A DNA stretch of 64,000 nt, from contig QEOQ01000633.1 of assembly GCA_010279815.1 (NCBI GenBank), positions 267,453 to 331,452 on the forward strand. The letters run 5' to 3'. This DNA is from Brachionus plicatilis. Lineage: Eukaryota > Rotifera > Eurotatoria > Ploima > Brachionidae. This document shows positions 63,522-64,000 of this stretch, one piece after another. The notes under the pieces were generated by a model. That model had not been told where the DNA came from, did no database searches, and was given only the letters and a program-made list of their open reading frames with translations. How positions within the stretch are numbered: position 1 is the first letter of the stretch; each line of letters begins with the position of its first letter. A program made the position numbers and the translations under genes.

Positions 63522-64000
63522 ATGTTTAGAAGATATTTTAGTAAAATTTTTAGAGAAATAAAATATCAAAAATTAAAAATATCATTCGTTTTATCTATTG
63601 CATTTTTATACAAACTAAGCAAGCTTAGTAACAAGCAGGAATTGCTACCAAATAAAACAATAAATTTTTTAGATGAAAATGTCCAAACTTTTGATTATCT
63701 CAATCAGTACAAAAGAATAAAAAGCTTTAAGGAACAATTTGTTTACACCTCAAAATGGAAAAAAGTTTTATCCAAGCAGAGAAATTTAAGATACAATCAA
63801 TCCAAAGATTTTCTCATTCTGGAATATACAAAAATATTCAGTGCCACTAAATATTGTCATAAATTTGGGGCTGATCAATTTTACCAAGATGCAAATTTTG
63901 AAAGCGTTAAACGCGAATTATTCTTAAACGAATGCCAGTTTACAAATTGTGTTTTTAGCTGCGATAAACGGCGTCTGAATGAAGCCAACGCTTTGATATT
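63522..64000 (+). CDS. alpha-1,3-fucosyltransferase-like gene, N-terminal part, open at the window edge
   Basis: From ATG 63522 the frame is open for 159 codons to the window edge. A basic N-terminus leads to a short hydrophobic anchor at about residues 19-30, then a Lys/Asn-rich stem. The part starting about residue 95 reads DFLILEYTKIFSATKYCHKF, then LFLNECQFTNCVFSCDKRRL and NEANALI. This parallels TILLWTTFFGEK, GCPVTKCSLTNDKQKL and TEADLVV in the complete gene at 57773-59087: the first strand of the catalytic fold, the Cys-x-x-x-x-C-x-x-T motif and the following strand. It is therefore a diverged second fucosyltransferase in opposite orientation, 4.4 kb from the first. Exon structure beyond the edge is unknown. 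Confidence 0.85.
   Translation, partial: MFRRYFSKIFREIKYQKLKISFVLSIAFLYKLSKLSNKQELLPNKTINFLDENVQTFDYLNQYKRIKSFKEQFVYTSKWKKVLSKQRNLRYNQSKDFLILEYTKIFSATKYCHKFGADQFYQDANFESVKRELFLNECQFTNCVFSCDKRRLNEANALI

Noticed and set aside
1..64000. CRISPR arrays, operons, bacterial promoters and ribosome binding sites
   Set aside because: Introns, LTR elements and GPCR/Kv/fucosyltransferase genes show animal nuclear DNA; no regularly spaced repeat-spacer array was seen.

Overview
The window is AT-rich (roughly three quarters A/T by eye) animal nuclear DNA. It has spliceosomal introns, a rhodopsin-class GPCR, a Golgi alpha-1,3-fucosyltransferase, a Shaker-type potassium channel fragment and a very dense load of transposable elements of almost every eukaryotic class. 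The mix of small genes, several fucosyltransferase-like genes, FLYWCH/SWIM MULEs, Ty3/gypsy elements (one with an env-like ORF) and low GC would suit a monogonont rotifer such as Brachionus. That placement is inference; only 'AT-rich invertebrate' is well supported. Two assembly gaps (39654-40036 and 53067-53353) interrupt it.

Layout. 1-7200: repeat-rich DNA with hAT and MULE remnants and an 86-bp copy of part of the GPCR gene. 7245-8450: single-exon GPCR. 8450-13030: decayed Tc1/mariner and non-LTR pieces, then a 1255-bp DNA transposon with long terminal inverted repeats (TIRs) and an 8-bp target duplication. 13868-20079: two degraded gypsy elements (A and B, plus strand) with an antisense fragment of a Kv channel gene caught between them. 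21600-25740: MULE territory, including a 2.08-kb MULE with recognisable ends. 25811-31197: an almost complete gypsy element (C, minus strand) with near-identical LTRs and a perfect 5-bp target duplication, inserted into the 5' part of a FLYWCH-MULE gene that resumes at 31198. 34000-37170: a Helitron-type helicase piece and a 2.1-kb TIR element carrying SWIM/AT-hook and Merlin-like coding remnants. 37170-44300: mostly non-coding, with palindromic MITEs. 44316-46714: a two-exon gene for a long, disordered protein, much richer in GC than its surroundings. 47145-48863: a deleted pogo/Tigger element with a second element nested in it. 49300-51410: palindromic MITEs. 53413-55055: a glycosyltransferase-like gene split by a 3' gypsy fragment, giving a 298-codon chimeric ORF. 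55815-57262: a SINE-like element and a threefold 36-bp repeat. 57773-59087: a complete two-exon alpha-1,3-fucosyltransferase. 59400-63170: large foldback and TIR elements. 63522-end: the start of another fucosyltransferase.

Probable functional host genes are four: the GPCR, the 44.3-46.7 kb disordered-protein gene, the 57.8-59.1 kb fucosyltransferase, and the fucosyltransferase running off the right edge. Nearly everything else is transposon-derived, so the stories of interest are about host gene pieces copied or broken by transposons (GPCR fragment, Kv fragment, glycosyltransferase/gypsy chimera) and about hairpin-forming MITE families that share a common core.
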